From Bacillota bacterium (GTDB taxonomy: Bacteria > Bacillota > Clostridia > Lachnospirales > Anaerotignaceae), in assembly GCA_023413275.1 (NCBI GenBank), contig JAEZPX010000010.1:1-37392 (forward strand): a stretch of 37,392 nucleotides of DNA, read 5' to 3'. Under the pieces are notes generated by a model. That model was not told where the DNA came from, did not search any database, and worked only from the letters and a program-made list of their open reading frames with translations. Below, one piece after another: positions 15,701 to 23,821 of this stretch. Position numbers and translations under genes: made by a program. The stretch's first letter is position 1, and every line of letters begins with the position of its first letter.

Positions 15701-18700
15701 GTAACGAAATGGGCTATGGTATGTATAGAATAACAAATGAATATCCCGATGGGGTTTATGTGTTGGTTGCAGGAGAGAATGCTGACATGCCCGCTCTGGC
15801 AAACGGATACTATTATGCAACTGCAAGACTAAAAGACAGTAATAATAAGTTTGAAGCCAATGAATATGCGGATATGATAGACAACAAGTATCAGCAGGGA
15901 TATGCAATGCTTGACATTAGAACTTATTCAAAATATTTGTATCTTCCCCTTGCTAACAAAAATGGGGAGTATGTAAAGGAATTTTATTACTATGATTATA
16001 CAAAGAATGAATATGTGAAAGCAGCGGCTGAGGAAACCTATACAGTGAACGGTGAAAAATATGTAAAACTCGCTAAAATGCCCATAACTACAAAAAAGGC
16101 TTACTTAAATGTATATTTTACAACCTCAGCAGGAAAAAACCAATACGGAATCATGGAAATGGATTATAGCAGTGTTAGTTCAGCAACAGGGATACCTACC
16201 CAAGCGCCGAAAATGACAACTGCAACAGGGGCCACCTCTTATGTGAATGATGGTGAGGCCGTCGTATCTCTAGCCACTGCATCGGAAAATGCAAAGATTT
16301 ACTATACCTGTACCAGTGGAAATACAGGTGTGGATCCTGATACAACAAAGGCAAGCCAAATTTATAAGAATACCTTTGAATTATCCACAGAAAACAAAGA
16401 AGGAGAGATATTTACCATTCGTGCGGTTACGGTGAAAAGTGGATATATCACCTCAGACATGATGGAATTTAAGATTTCCTTTCACAAAGAGGGGATGGCT
16501 GCAATAACCGCAGAAAAACCTACTATTTTTGCAAAATACAAAAGTGGGGATACAGCTACAAATGGTATTTACACTGTGAACATATCAAATGCAACTGATG
16601 AAACATCGGTTTATTATACTACGGATGGTTCTCTGCCTTCGGAACAAAATGGAGCATTATATACAACAAGCTTTGAGGTGCCTGCCCTTACCAATGGTAC
16701 CCCCACAGTCATTCAGGCTATTGCTGTAGGCGCTAATGTTAATGCTTCTGAGATTGCAAAGAAAACCATTGTGTTTTCATCAAATTGGTGGGATAACATG
16801 GAGCCAGGTTATGGCTATGAAGTGCAGATTAAGATGTTGAATTTTGCCAATAATAGCCTTCTATCCATGGGAAATGGAGCATTAACGGGCAAGGCGGTCT
16901 TAACGGTGGATTCAGAGGGCAACCACTTTTTAACAGTGCCTTTTCAGGGCATTAATATGGGTGCCGGTTTGGGTTACTTGATAGATATGTGGTATTTTGA
17001 GAATGAAGATGCAACAGGAGAAGATATATGGAAAGATACAAGGATACAAGGTACCTATACATATTCCGTCTCAGGCAAGATTGCAACGGTAACCATACCT
17101 TTATTTAACAATCATTCCAAGGTGTCTGTTGGGATTGAATCGGATTTTCAAGCCATGGGTAAGCAAAGGGCTACTTTATCTTTGGATTATTCCAAGGTCA
17201 TAGAAGCTGTTACAGGCGATGTTGTTGTGGTGGAAAAGCAAGTTGAGTCACCTATCATTGATGGAGTCTTAAATGCAAAAGGCGATGCCATGACAATTAG
17301 CATTGCTTTGCCATCAGCCAGTGAAGTGAAGGATGCTGACATTTACTATATTGTTAGTGGAAAAGATGATGCCGTTGTTGATAAGATAACTAAAAACAAG
17401 TATACTGGGGCATTTACAATTAGTAAATCTGAGGCGGCTGCGTTTGGGGGGATAGATGATACAGTAAATGTACTTGCAGTGGCCGTAAAGAACGGATACA
17501 TTGATTCTCTTATCAATGTGAAAAAGTTCACTTTTAATACATCAGCTATAGATCCTACCAAGCCGATTGAGGGGGAAGTTGATGTTACAAAGGATGGAAA
17601 ATATTGGGTATATGTAAGCCTTTATAAAGCCAATGATAATGAGCTTTCTATGGGCAATGTAGCATTTGAGAATAATTCCAAGGCTCTTATTGTAACAAGT
17701 GGTGGAAAGTCAGTGATGCAGATGGGTTCAAATCCTGTTAAGATTCCTCCTTATTATTCGGCTCTACAAGAGTTTCAGTTTAAAAATGCTGGAGGAACAT
17801 ATCAGCTTGCCACGGCTTTGGACACAAAGGAGATCAAAACAACCTATAACGGTGTTAACTATTCCTTTGATTATTTGAAAAAGTTTGAATTTACCTTACC
17901 AAGTGTTACAGATAGTTTTATAGATGTAAAGGTGAAGGTACCCTATACCATTATGGATTCTGCAGTGGGGGATAATGCAATTCCAGCAAGACTGAAAATT
18001 GATTGGAGCGGTATTACTGCCGCCAAGGATTCTGATGAGCTTCGTGCCAGTGATTCTGTAGCGGAAAGTACAATTACCATTAAGAGTAGCCCTATTGATG
18101 CAACAGACCCTAAAACTGGAATCCGACTTGTGGCTCCGGCTGATATTTTAATGGAAGGTACAACGCTTGCCGCCGCAGAAATCAAGACGGGTGTCCAGTT
18201 TAAGCTGGTTCAGAAAGCCATCGGGGATGAATTTACAAAGTTTACTGCATTTAGCATCCTTGCAATGCTGGATGAAAAAGAAACAACACCATTAGGAAAT
18301 GTAAAAATCTATATTCCCATTCCTGAGGGCTTTGATGAACAAAGGGTTGCTTTATACAGAGTAAATGAGGATGGAACAAAAACACTAGTTCGTGGAACTG
18401 TGAATCATGGTGGATTAATTCCTGTGGCAAGTGGAGGGGAACCAATTTATTTTGAATTTGAAACTGACAAACTTGGCTTATTTGTGATAGTTGAAACGGA
18501 TGAGGTTTTAAATGTTCCTGTTGTTGCCGAGGTGGTTGAAGAAAAAGAGTTGTTTGATGATATTTCTGGGCACTGGGCTAAGGAATATATTAAAAAAGCT
18601 GTTGAAATGGGGATTTTCCTTGGGACTAGCGAATCAAACTTTGAACCTAATGTAAAAATGACAAGAGGGATGTTTGTCACAGTTCTAGGAAAAATGGAAG

Positions 18701-19125
18701 GAATCACTTCAAAAACCTATAGAGGAGAAAAATTCAATGACGTTAAGGATGGGGATTATTATTCATCCTTTGTGCTTTGGGCATCTGATACGGGTATTGC
18801 AAGGGGGATTGATGAGAATCATTTTGCTCCTAACGAAACAATTACCAGAGAGCAGGTGGCTGCTATGCTTTCAAAGTATGCCCAGATGAAAGGGCTAGAG
18901 CTGAAAAGTGACAGAAATCACGACTTTGCTGATGGTACTGACGTCAGTGATTGGGCAAAGGATAGTGTAGAGGCTCTTGCAAAGGCAGGTGTTCTCAGTG
19001 GACGTGAGAATAGAACCTTTGCACCAAAGGATTCTGCTTCCAGAGCGGAAGTAGCAGTTATTCTTGTGAAGTTTATGGAGGAATATATGCCTTCTGAGAA
19101 CACGCTGGAGACGGAAAAAATCTAA
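12727..19125 (+). CDS. Giant SLH-anchored surface protein with NEAT-like haem-binding domains
   Basis: 2132 residues. Signal peptide 1-26; acidic Glu/Thr/Gly-rich stretch 28-160; about seven chitobiase C-terminal-like beta domains (Y-Y-T-x-D-G-T-D-P motifs, about 166-590, 1154-1352 and 1503-1605). NEAT-like domains lie at about 592-734, 1022-1150, 1353-1492 and 1618-1764, the last two with S-M-G-N at 1380-1383 and 1641-1644; 742-862 may be another. A stalk domain (about 1797-1925) and three SLH repeats (1942-2125) anchor it to the wall. Predicted role: capture of haem outside the cell and transfer inward. The start is TTG, about 9 nt after GGGGGAG; no better start exists. Upstream is the secreted protein; downstream the Shp gene. 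Confidence 0.85.
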   Translation: MKYKKYLTMFLAGTLVISSSPTKIFADSNEQQVEQQDGSGEKDTDISVVEKTDEGEFGKTETKAESEGVETGEEDSGELETGDTETNEAETSNTETGNSEIVEKETGEIEAGNTETGNPENEETGETQTTEGAENTEESENIKEGEEAPIQASVLDASLVSSTDTVEAPAITARDDNDISQTYYANNATVKVEIAVPEDTQVYYTIDGTDPTESGTRQLYSGAFILTASGTEAEALTIKAVATQEVTGGENTTTQYSELITKEICFIAEVDVSEPVIKTCDSSGDSQDSYSYLSPVTVEIDAPFNTEVLFTTDGTDPIQSDTKQLYKGSFTVSLPMAQYTSGGTTEIKAVVKTGVECGNGEMIYVYSDLVSSSIVFRAATTLKNPTIKATQKISGAVTTTSSLQKSISNIANNETVEIEITHPNDASSRILYTLDDTDPRESDTALVYTDEFSITASGLAAEAVVVRVTVEVMDGTQKTYTSPRKLTLNFLQEEIAAPELSFTPLENGESKYKNTAEVTANITNYDAQLGYVYTLDGTDPTLESNAYDNSIGIAGIKAPSQAGGKVTIKVASVKEGKYLSSITTKEIYFKSNEDLILTQGNYIADFVIKCNDGNNAWLKDYIDTKDVEINLDSDGKMSLTIRFVEKTTDNVGVEAYKFKSAKIVSYEGEETELAFEEPTEINSYLYSSNSTYVIKTVTLPMESLSADVPVQFENNSGVWVDFVLTLNSQPKPASERKIDNSVMGYSIIAGSQNLTYDGYRQYKNPITITLDSKGYSVTRPMVYYFTTDDTEEIGLESRSMNLPVVNSLSVATNYEGAVEDAYEIFTKNKDPHALNIRVKGYVEGLGWTDEISIPLKFNARALSSEIVDANGTGTKMTTTGTFHDGKSDLGYTIPYDTAFKVDTEEDKTKIEIYSNLISQVNAEHGSSKKKVLNITLATPSGGQVKVLDAFGEFKESFLSIPQTEGFSVEAVSVYHINKSGTEAILLPRYAGSNEMGYGMYRITNEYPDGVYVLVAGENADMPALANGYYYATARLKDSNNKFEANEYADMIDNKYQQGYAMLDIRTYSKYLYLPLANKNGEYVKEFYYYDYTKNEYVKAAAEETYTVNGEKYVKLAKMPITTKKAYLNVYFTTSAGKNQYGIMEMDYSSVSSATGIPTQAPKMTTATGATSYVNDGEAVVSLATASENAKIYYTCTSGNTGVDPDTTKASQIYKNTFELSTENKEGEIFTIRAVTVKSGYITSDMMEFKISFHKEGMAAITAEKPTIFAKYKSGDTATNGIYTVNISNATDETSVYYTTDGSLPSEQNGALYTTSFEVPALTNGTPTVIQAIAVGANVNASEIAKKTIVFSSNWWDNMEPGYGYEVQIKMLNFANNSLLSMGNGALTGKAVLTVDSEGNHFLTVPFQGINMGAGLGYLIDMWYFENEDATGEDIWKDTRIQGTYTYSVSGKIATVTIPLFNNHSKVSVGIESDFQAMGKQRATLSLDYSKVIEAVTGDVVVVEKQVESPIIDGVLNAKGDAMTISIALPSASEVKDADIYYIVSGKDDAVVDKITKNKYTGAFTISKSEAAAFGGIDDTVNVLAVAVKNGYIDSLINVKKFTFNTSAIDPTKPIEGEVDVTKDGKYWVYVSLYKANDNELSMGNVAFENNSKALIVTSGGKSVMQMGSNPVKIPPYYSALQEFQFKNAGGTYQLATALDTKEIKTTYNGVNYSFDYLKKFEFTLPSVTDSFIDVKVKVPYTIMDSAVGDNAIPARLKIDWSGITAAKDSDELRASDSVAESTITIKSSPIDATDPKTGIRLVAPADILMEGTTLAAAEIKTGVQFKLVQKAIGDEFTKFTAFSILAMLDEKETTPLGNVKIYIPIPEGFDEQRVALYRVNEDGTKTLVRGTVNHGGLIPVASGGEPIYFEFETDKLGLFVIVETDEVLNVPVVAEVVEEKELFDDISGHWAKEYIKKAVEMGIFLGTSESNFEPNVKMTRGMFVTVLGKMEGITSKTYRGEKFNDVKDGDYYSSFVLWASDTGIARGIDENHFAPNETITREQVAAMLSKYAQMKGLELKSDRNHDFADGTDVSDWAKDSVEALAKAGVLSGRENRTFAPKDSASRAEVAVILVKFMEEYMPSENTLETEKI

Positions 19126-19167
19126 AAAATGTGGTGTTTTGTCCTCTTTTGTTTCACACAATAAAAT

Positions 19168-19199
19168 AGACAGTGCCCTCCCTTTGGGGGGGCTGTCTG
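19168..19199. terminator. Intercistronic hairpin, possible weak terminator
   Basis: AGACAG-GCCC-CCC pairs with GGG-GGGC-GTCT around a TTT loop. No T-tract follows on the plus strand. It may lower read-through or protect the upstream mRNA rather than terminate fully. Confidence 0.5.
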
Positions 19200-19221
19200 C
19201 CAATACGAGCGGAGGTAAAAA

Positions 19222-20313
19222 ATGAAGAGAATAGGTTTGAAAAGAATAACTTCTATCATAATGGCCGTAATTTTTTGCAACTGTATGCAGCTAAACGTAT
19301 TCGCCTTAAGTGATGGTATTTATACGGCGGATACACTTACCTATTATATCAATCCTGATACAGGAAAGACTGATGACGGCGGAACGGGGAACGCAGAAAT
19401 CGGCGAGGGAATGTGCAGAAGTGCTGTATATGAAAAGGCATTGGTTGAGCAACAAGATGGAAAGATATGGGTAAGTTTAAGAATGCTTTTATACAGCCAT
19501 ATATCTAATATCAAAATCTATACCCAGAATACACCAAAAGGAGAGTACACGGAGGTCAAGTATTCTGTTATGGCGGAGAACTCCACAAATGATAGTGGAG
19601 ATATGCGCTTTGAGGTGCCTTCAGCAGATTGCTTTGTGAAAACAAAAATGTATGTTGCACCAATGGGCAGAGATGTCTGTTTTTATTGGAAGATAGATGT
19701 AGCAACAGCCCAAAATGGAAATGGTGATTTTGTTAAAACAATTAAATTGGGAACAAAAACAACAAAGCAAGAGGAATTTACAGATGTTACTTCCCACTGG
19801 GCCAAAGCTGATATTGAGAGTGTCGTTTCAAAGAAACTCTTCAGTGGAACAAGCGATTCTACCTTTAGCCCTGATACTGCAATGACAAGAGGAATGTTTG
19901 TAACCGTATTAGGCAGATTGAGCGGAGATGATGTTTCTAAATACAACAGCGGAAAATTTCGGGATGTAGGTGTAAATCAGTATTATGCAAAATATATTGG
20001 ATGGGCAAATGCAAAGGGAATTGTTTCCGGTGTGACAGAGACAACATTTCAGGCTGATTCACCAGTGGCGTGCGAACAGGCTACGGCAATTTTGGTAAAG
20101 TATATGGAATACAAGGGAATTCCCTTTAAAACTAACGGTTCTGTGGCAAAAATGGATACAGTGAGTTCTTGGGCGAAGAAGAGCGTGGAAAAGGCAGGAC
20201 TGGCAGGGATAATTTCAAGTCAAAATACAAATGGATTTCAATTTAAATCCTCAGCCACCAGAGCTGATGTGGCATCTATGGTTATGAATATGATTAACGG
20301 AGCTGAAAAATAG
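19222..20313 (+). CDS. shp: SLH-anchored Shp-type haem-binding protein
   Basis: 363 residues. Signal peptide 1-28 (V-F-A cleavage). Residues about 30-175 match the streptococcal haem-binding Shp domain: P-D-T-G-K-T-D-D-G-G-T, G-E-G-M-C, E-K-A-L-V-E-Q, I-S-N-I-K-I, R-F-E-V and Y-V-A-P-M-G-R-D-V. Streptococcal Shp binds haem with two methionines; Met64 and Met148 sit in the equivalent motifs here. Three SLH repeats (about 190-363) replace the membrane tail of the streptococcal protein. GGAGG lies 6 nt before the ATG. It precedes the isdE-like gene and probably passes haem to it. Confidence 0.92.
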   Translation: MKRIGLKRITSIIMAVIFCNCMQLNVFALSDGIYTADTLTYYINPDTGKTDDGGTGNAEIGEGMCRSAVYEKALVEQQDGKIWVSLRMLLYSHISNIKIYTQNTPKGEYTEVKYSVMAENSTNDSGDMRFEVPSADCFVKTKMYVAPMGRDVCFYWKIDVATAQNGNGDFVKTIKLGTKTTKQEEFTDVTSHWAKADIESVVSKKLFSGTSDSTFSPDTAMTRGMFVTVLGRLSGDDVSKYNSGKFRDVGVNQYYAKYIGWANAKGIVSGVTETTFQADSPVACEQATAILVKYMEYKGIPFKTNGSVAKMDTVSSWAKKSVEKAGLAGIISSQNTNGFQFKSSATRADVASMVMNMINGAEK

Positions 20314-20476
20314 AGCAGTTTTTAAGCTAAAACAAATACCAGGGTGATGGAGAATAGGGACTATGAACGAATTTATGAAGTTTAGAAAAAACGAATGTTC
20401 AGGACAATTACAAATCGGTTTTTAATCCTAAACTTCCAAGCACAACAGCTTGAAATGTTGGGGAAAGGGGAAGAAC

Positions 20477-21556
20477 ATGAAAAGATTGAAGCAAAGGATG
20501 CTAATTCTAATCCTTGGACTTATGATGTTTTCTGCTACAGCTTGTGTGGATCAAAGCGGAGCGAATGCAGAAGAAACGAAGACAGTTACAAAAACAATGT
20601 CAGCGGAAATTGTAGCAGGAAAACAGATAGAAGAAAACACAGAAAAAGAGACCGAAACTAGTAAAGAGGACGATGAGAAACAGAGCGCAGATGGTTCACT
20701 GGATGTGAAAACAGAACAGACCAAGAAATTAGATGCCAAGACTCAGACGCAGGCTGGTAACAAGAAACCTGAGACGGAAGAAGTACGTATTATTGCAACA
20801 TCGGCAGCAACCTGCGAGATAATGAGCCGATTGGGGATTGAATTAATTGGTGTGCCAAATACCACTGTTTCTACAATTCCCTCTCGATATGACAATGCAA
20901 CTCGCATTGGTACGCCTATGGCTCCGGATTTGGAAATCATCAAATCTTTGAATCCTACTGATGTAATAGGACCGGATACGCTAAAAGAGGATTTAAAAAT
21001 AAAATACGATAACATTGGGGTTACAGCTACATTTATCGATTTAAAAAGCGTGAAAGGTTTATATGACAGCATAACTTTGATAGGGAATAAGTATGGGAAA
21101 GCAGAAGAGGCAAAGGCCTTGGTTGAGGACTACAATACCTTCATAAAGGATTATACGTCAAAGCATGTAGTGACAGAAAAACCTAAGGTACTGGTACTTA
21201 TGGGCCTTCCCGGCAGTTATCTTGTGGCGACAAATAAATCTTATGCAGGGTCGTTGGTAGAGCTTGCTGGAGGGGTGAATGTATTTTCCAGTAATGAGAA
21301 GGATTTTCTTAATGTGAACCCAGAAGAAATTTTAAAGACAGATCCTGATATTATCATTCGCACAGCCCATGGACTGCCGAAAGAAGCACTAAAAATGTTT
21401 GCAAAGGAATTTTCAGAAAATGATATTTGGAAGCATTTTAGAGCGGTGCAGGATGGAAAGGTTTTCGATGTGGACTATATGGTTTTTGGCATGAGTGCAA
21501 CCTTTGACTATCCTCAAGCCCTTTCTGATTTAGAGCCTATGCTTTTTGGTGAATGA
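20477..21556 (+). CDS. isdE: IsdE-family haem ABC transporter substrate-binding lipoprotein
   Basis: 359 residues. N-terminal lipoprotein signal with lipobox S-A-T-A-C, then a Glu/Thr/Lys-rich tether to about residue 95. The helical-backbone binding fold follows. IsdE uses Met and His to hold haem; here Met148 in G-T-P-M-A-P-D-L-E and His298 in R-T-A-H-G-L-P sit at the matching motifs. It receives haem from Shp/NEAT surface proteins and feeds the permease. I chose the ATG at 20477 (AAGGGGAAG upstream); an upstream in-frame ATG at 20450 lacks a ribosome site. The 163-nt gap before it has no other convincing gene. The stop is followed directly by the permease start. Confidence 0.9.
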   Translation: MKRLKQRMLILILGLMMFSATACVDQSGANAEETKTVTKTMSAEIVAGKQIEENTEKETETSKEDDEKQSADGSLDVKTEQTKKLDAKTQTQAGNKKPETEEVRIIATSAATCEIMSRLGIELIGVPNTTVSTIPSRYDNATRIGTPMAPDLEIIKSLNPTDVIGPDTLKEDLKIKYDNIGVTATFIDLKSVKGLYDSITLIGNKYGKAEEAKALVEDYNTFIKDYTSKHVVTEKPKVLVLMGLPGSYLVATNKSYAGSLVELAGGVNVFSSNEKDFLNVNPEEILKTDPDIIIRTAHGLPKEALKMFAKEFSENDIWKHFRAVQDGKVFDVDYMVFGMSATFDYPQALSDLEPMLFGE

Positions 21557-21557
21557 A

Positions 21558-22544
21558 ATGAGAAAAAGAAAAATATCTGCTTTTTTTATACTGACAATTT
21601 TGCTTTTTGGACTTTTTATGATGTCGGTCAACTTGGGAAGCATCAAGGTTACTTATGGAGAACTTTTCAGGGGGTTATTTATAGAATATAACGAAAATGT
21701 AGCGACCATTTATGATTTAAGATTTCCTAGAATTATAATTGCGATGGTGACGGGGGCCGGACTGGCAGTTTCCGGAGTGCTTTTTCAGGCAGTGCTGAAA
21801 AACCCATTGGCAGACCCAGGTATTATTGGCATTTCCGCAGGGTCAGCCTTTGTTTCTGTATTAATTGTGGCCTTTTTCCCTATGTGGTACTTTTTTACGC
21901 CGTTATTTTCTTTTCTGGGAGGAATCCTTGCTTGTGTATTGGTATATTCTCTTTCTTGGAAAGCGGGGTTTTCGCCCCTTAGAATTATTTTGGTGGGTGT
22001 CGCTATAAATGCAGTATTTACGGGACTCATGGAATCCTTTGGATCAATGAGTGGGCAAAATTATTCCGGTGCTGCTGCAATTGTGAATGCAAATATCTCC
22101 ATGAAAACATGGAAGGATGTACGCCTATTGACAGGATATGTTACCCTAGGACTTATTCTTGCCTTATTTGCAGCCACAAGGTGCAATCTTCTTGCCCTAG
22201 AGGATAAAACCATTCGGAGCCTTGGGGTGAATGTGAATGCTTTAAGAGCGGTTATTTCTATAATTGCCGTACTGCTTGCTTCAATTACTACGGCAGTTGC
22301 CGGTTCGATTAGTTTTATAGGATTAATTGTCCCACATATTGGCAGGCTTATGGTAGGGAGCGACCATAAATATTTAATCCCTTTTTCAATGCTTTTTGGA
22401 GCTTTTACCATGCTTTTGGCGGACACGGTGGGTCGTTTAATTGCCTATCCTTATGAAATTTCTGCTGCGATTATTATGTCGGTCATAGGCGGGCCGTTCT
22501 TTATTGTATTGCTGAAAAGGAGTGACAGGACCTATGGAGGTTAG
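21558..22544 (+). CDS. isdF: Haem/iron ABC transporter permease (FecCD family)
   Basis: 328 residues with about nine to ten transmembrane helices. FecCD motifs are visible: R-F-P-R-I-I-I-A, G-A-G-L-A-V-S-G, Q-A-V-L-K-N-P-L-A-D-P, I-G-I-S-A-G, S-F-I-G-L-I-V-P-H-I-G-R, and G-G-P-F-F-I at the end. It forms the membrane channel of the haem importer. The ATG at 21558 begins 2 nt after the isdE stop; a GTG at 21549 is an alternative overlapping start. It overlaps the ATPase gene by 11 nt, so the three are co-translated. Confidence 0.92.
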   Translation: MRKRKISAFFILTILLFGLFMMSVNLGSIKVTYGELFRGLFIEYNENVATIYDLRFPRIIIAMVTGAGLAVSGVLFQAVLKNPLADPGIIGISAGSAFVSVLIVAFFPMWYFFTPLFSFLGGILACVLVYSLSWKAGFSPLRIILVGVAINAVFTGLMESFGSMSGQNYSGAAAIVNANISMKTWKDVRLLTGYVTLGLILALFAATRCNLLALEDKTIRSLGVNVNALRAVISIIAVLLASITTAVAGSISFIGLIVPHIGRLMVGSDHKYLIPFSMLFGAFTMLLADTVGRLIAYPYEISAAIIMSVIGGPFFIVLLKRSDRTYGG

Positions 22545-23292
22545 AGAACTGGATTTTTCCTATGGAAAGAATAAAGTTTTAAATGAAATTTCTTTTCAAA
22601 TTCCAAAAGGAAAAATAACAACGCTGATTGGAGCAAATGGCTGTGGAAAATCAACATTATTTCATGTGATGACAAAGAATTTAAGGGCGCAACAAGGTAC
22701 GATTTTTCTTGATGGGAAAAACATAAACGACATCCCTTTAAAGCAGTTTGCAAAGGAGGTTTCTATTGTACACCAATACAATGTTTCTCCCAATGATTTG
22801 ACTGTGAAGAAGCTCATTGGTTATGGGAGAATTGCTCACGGTGGTTTTGGTAAAAAAAACAAGGAACAGGATGATAAATTCATTCATTGGGCAATGGAAA
22901 TTACCGGTTTAAAGGAGTTGCAAGACAGGCAGATTTCTGATTTATCTGGGGGACAGAGACAAAGAGTATGGATTGCCATGGCACTGGCACAAAATACAAA
23001 GATACTATTTTTAGATGAACCCACTACATATTTGGATATACGGTATCAAATTGAGATATTGAAGCTGCTAAAGCGGCTGAATACAGAGCTGGGAATGACA
23101 ATGCTTGTTGTGCTCCATGATATTAATCAGGCAATACAATACAGCGACGAAATAATAGCAATGAGGGATGGAAAAATTATTGCTCAAGGGAGCCCAAGAG
23201 ATGTTGCCACGGAAAAAATATTAAAGTCAGTGTATGATGTAGATTTAAGAGTGGAGAATGTGAATGGAAATATTTTTGTTCTTACAATTTAA
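22534..23292 (+). CDS. Haem/iron ABC transporter ATP-binding protein (FecE/FhuC type)
   Basis: 252 residues. Walker A G-A-N-G-C-G-K-S-T, Q loop near V-H-Q-Y-N, signature L-S-G-G-Q-R-Q-R, Walker B I-L-F-L-D-E-P-T-T-Y-L-D and the H loop V-L-H-D-I-N-Q. It energises the permease. I chose the ATG at 22534 with AAGGAG 11 nt upstream; the GTG at 22522 overlaps that site. It is the last gene of the haem operon before the terminator at 23456. Confidence 0.93.
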   Translation: MEVRELDFSYGKNKVLNEISFQIPKGKITTLIGANGCGKSTLFHVMTKNLRAQQGTIFLDGKNINDIPLKQFAKEVSIVHQYNVSPNDLTVKKLIGYGRIAHGGFGKKNKEQDDKFIHWAMEITGLKELQDRQISDLSGGQRQRVWIAMALAQNTKILFLDEPTTYLDIRYQIEILKLLKRLNTELGMTMLVVLHDINQAIQYSDEIIAMRDGKIIAQGSPRDVATEKILKSVYDVDLRVENVNGNIFVLTI

Positions 23293-23455
23293 GCGTTTTA
23301 TAGTTGCGGAATGTGCAAATTTGAAATTTGATGATTATTTATATAAATATATTTAGTCATAAGGACTCCTCAGAGAAAAGATGTTAAGCTCTAAGTTTGT
23401 ATAAGTATGATTGATTAAGAAAAACTGCTTTTTAAGATTAGATTAGAATTACTGG

Positions 23456-23520
23456 AAGACCTCTTGTGTAATTGTGTCTTAATGGACACGATTTAATATA
23501 GCACAGGAGGTTCTTTTTAT
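23456..23520 (+). terminator. Terminator of the haem transport operon
   Basis: ACCTCTTGTG pairs with CACAGGAGGT, enclosing a second hairpin GTGTC/GACAC, followed by TTCTTTTTATTTT. The double-stem form is larger than a usual terminator. Confidence 0.75.
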
Positions 23521-23608
23521 TTTAAGCAGAGAGAAGTAGGGGTGGTTCTTTAGGTATATGATGAATAGATTCATATACGATTATTTTATAGGAATACGTG
23601 AAGAGAGT

Positions 23609-23637
23609 TGAAAAATTTTGTTAAAAATTGTATAATT
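23609..23637 (+). promoter_or_regulatory. Promoter of the SPFH operon
   Basis: TTGAAA (23609-23614), a 17-nt spacer and TATAAT (23632-23637). The leader is about 180 nt. No sigma-W-like TGAAAC/CGTA pair was seen. Confidence 0.6.
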
Positions 23638-23821
23638 ATGAATTAGAATGTTCATTTTCATATATGCAAATGAGTGGATGTCGTTGTGAAGATAATTGAA
23701 AAAAATAACACTGGATAGATGATTTAATATATCATTCTATAAAAGAATATATTAGTGCAGCTTAAGTAAATAAGCATGTAGGGATAATTTTAGAAGTTTG
23801 ATATTAGAAAGGTGAGAAAAA

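Larger units (their letters stand above)
23293..23821. other. Intergenic region between haem operon and SPFH operon
   Basis: About 530 nt. It holds the haem operon terminator (23456-23520) and the promoter of the SPFH operon (23609-23637). Otherwise it is AT-rich, with no recognised gene. Confidence 0.5.

Noticed and set aside
20363..20425. 20-codon frame upstream of isdE
   Set aside because: Very short, weak ribosome site and no similarity; more likely leader sequence of the isdE operon.
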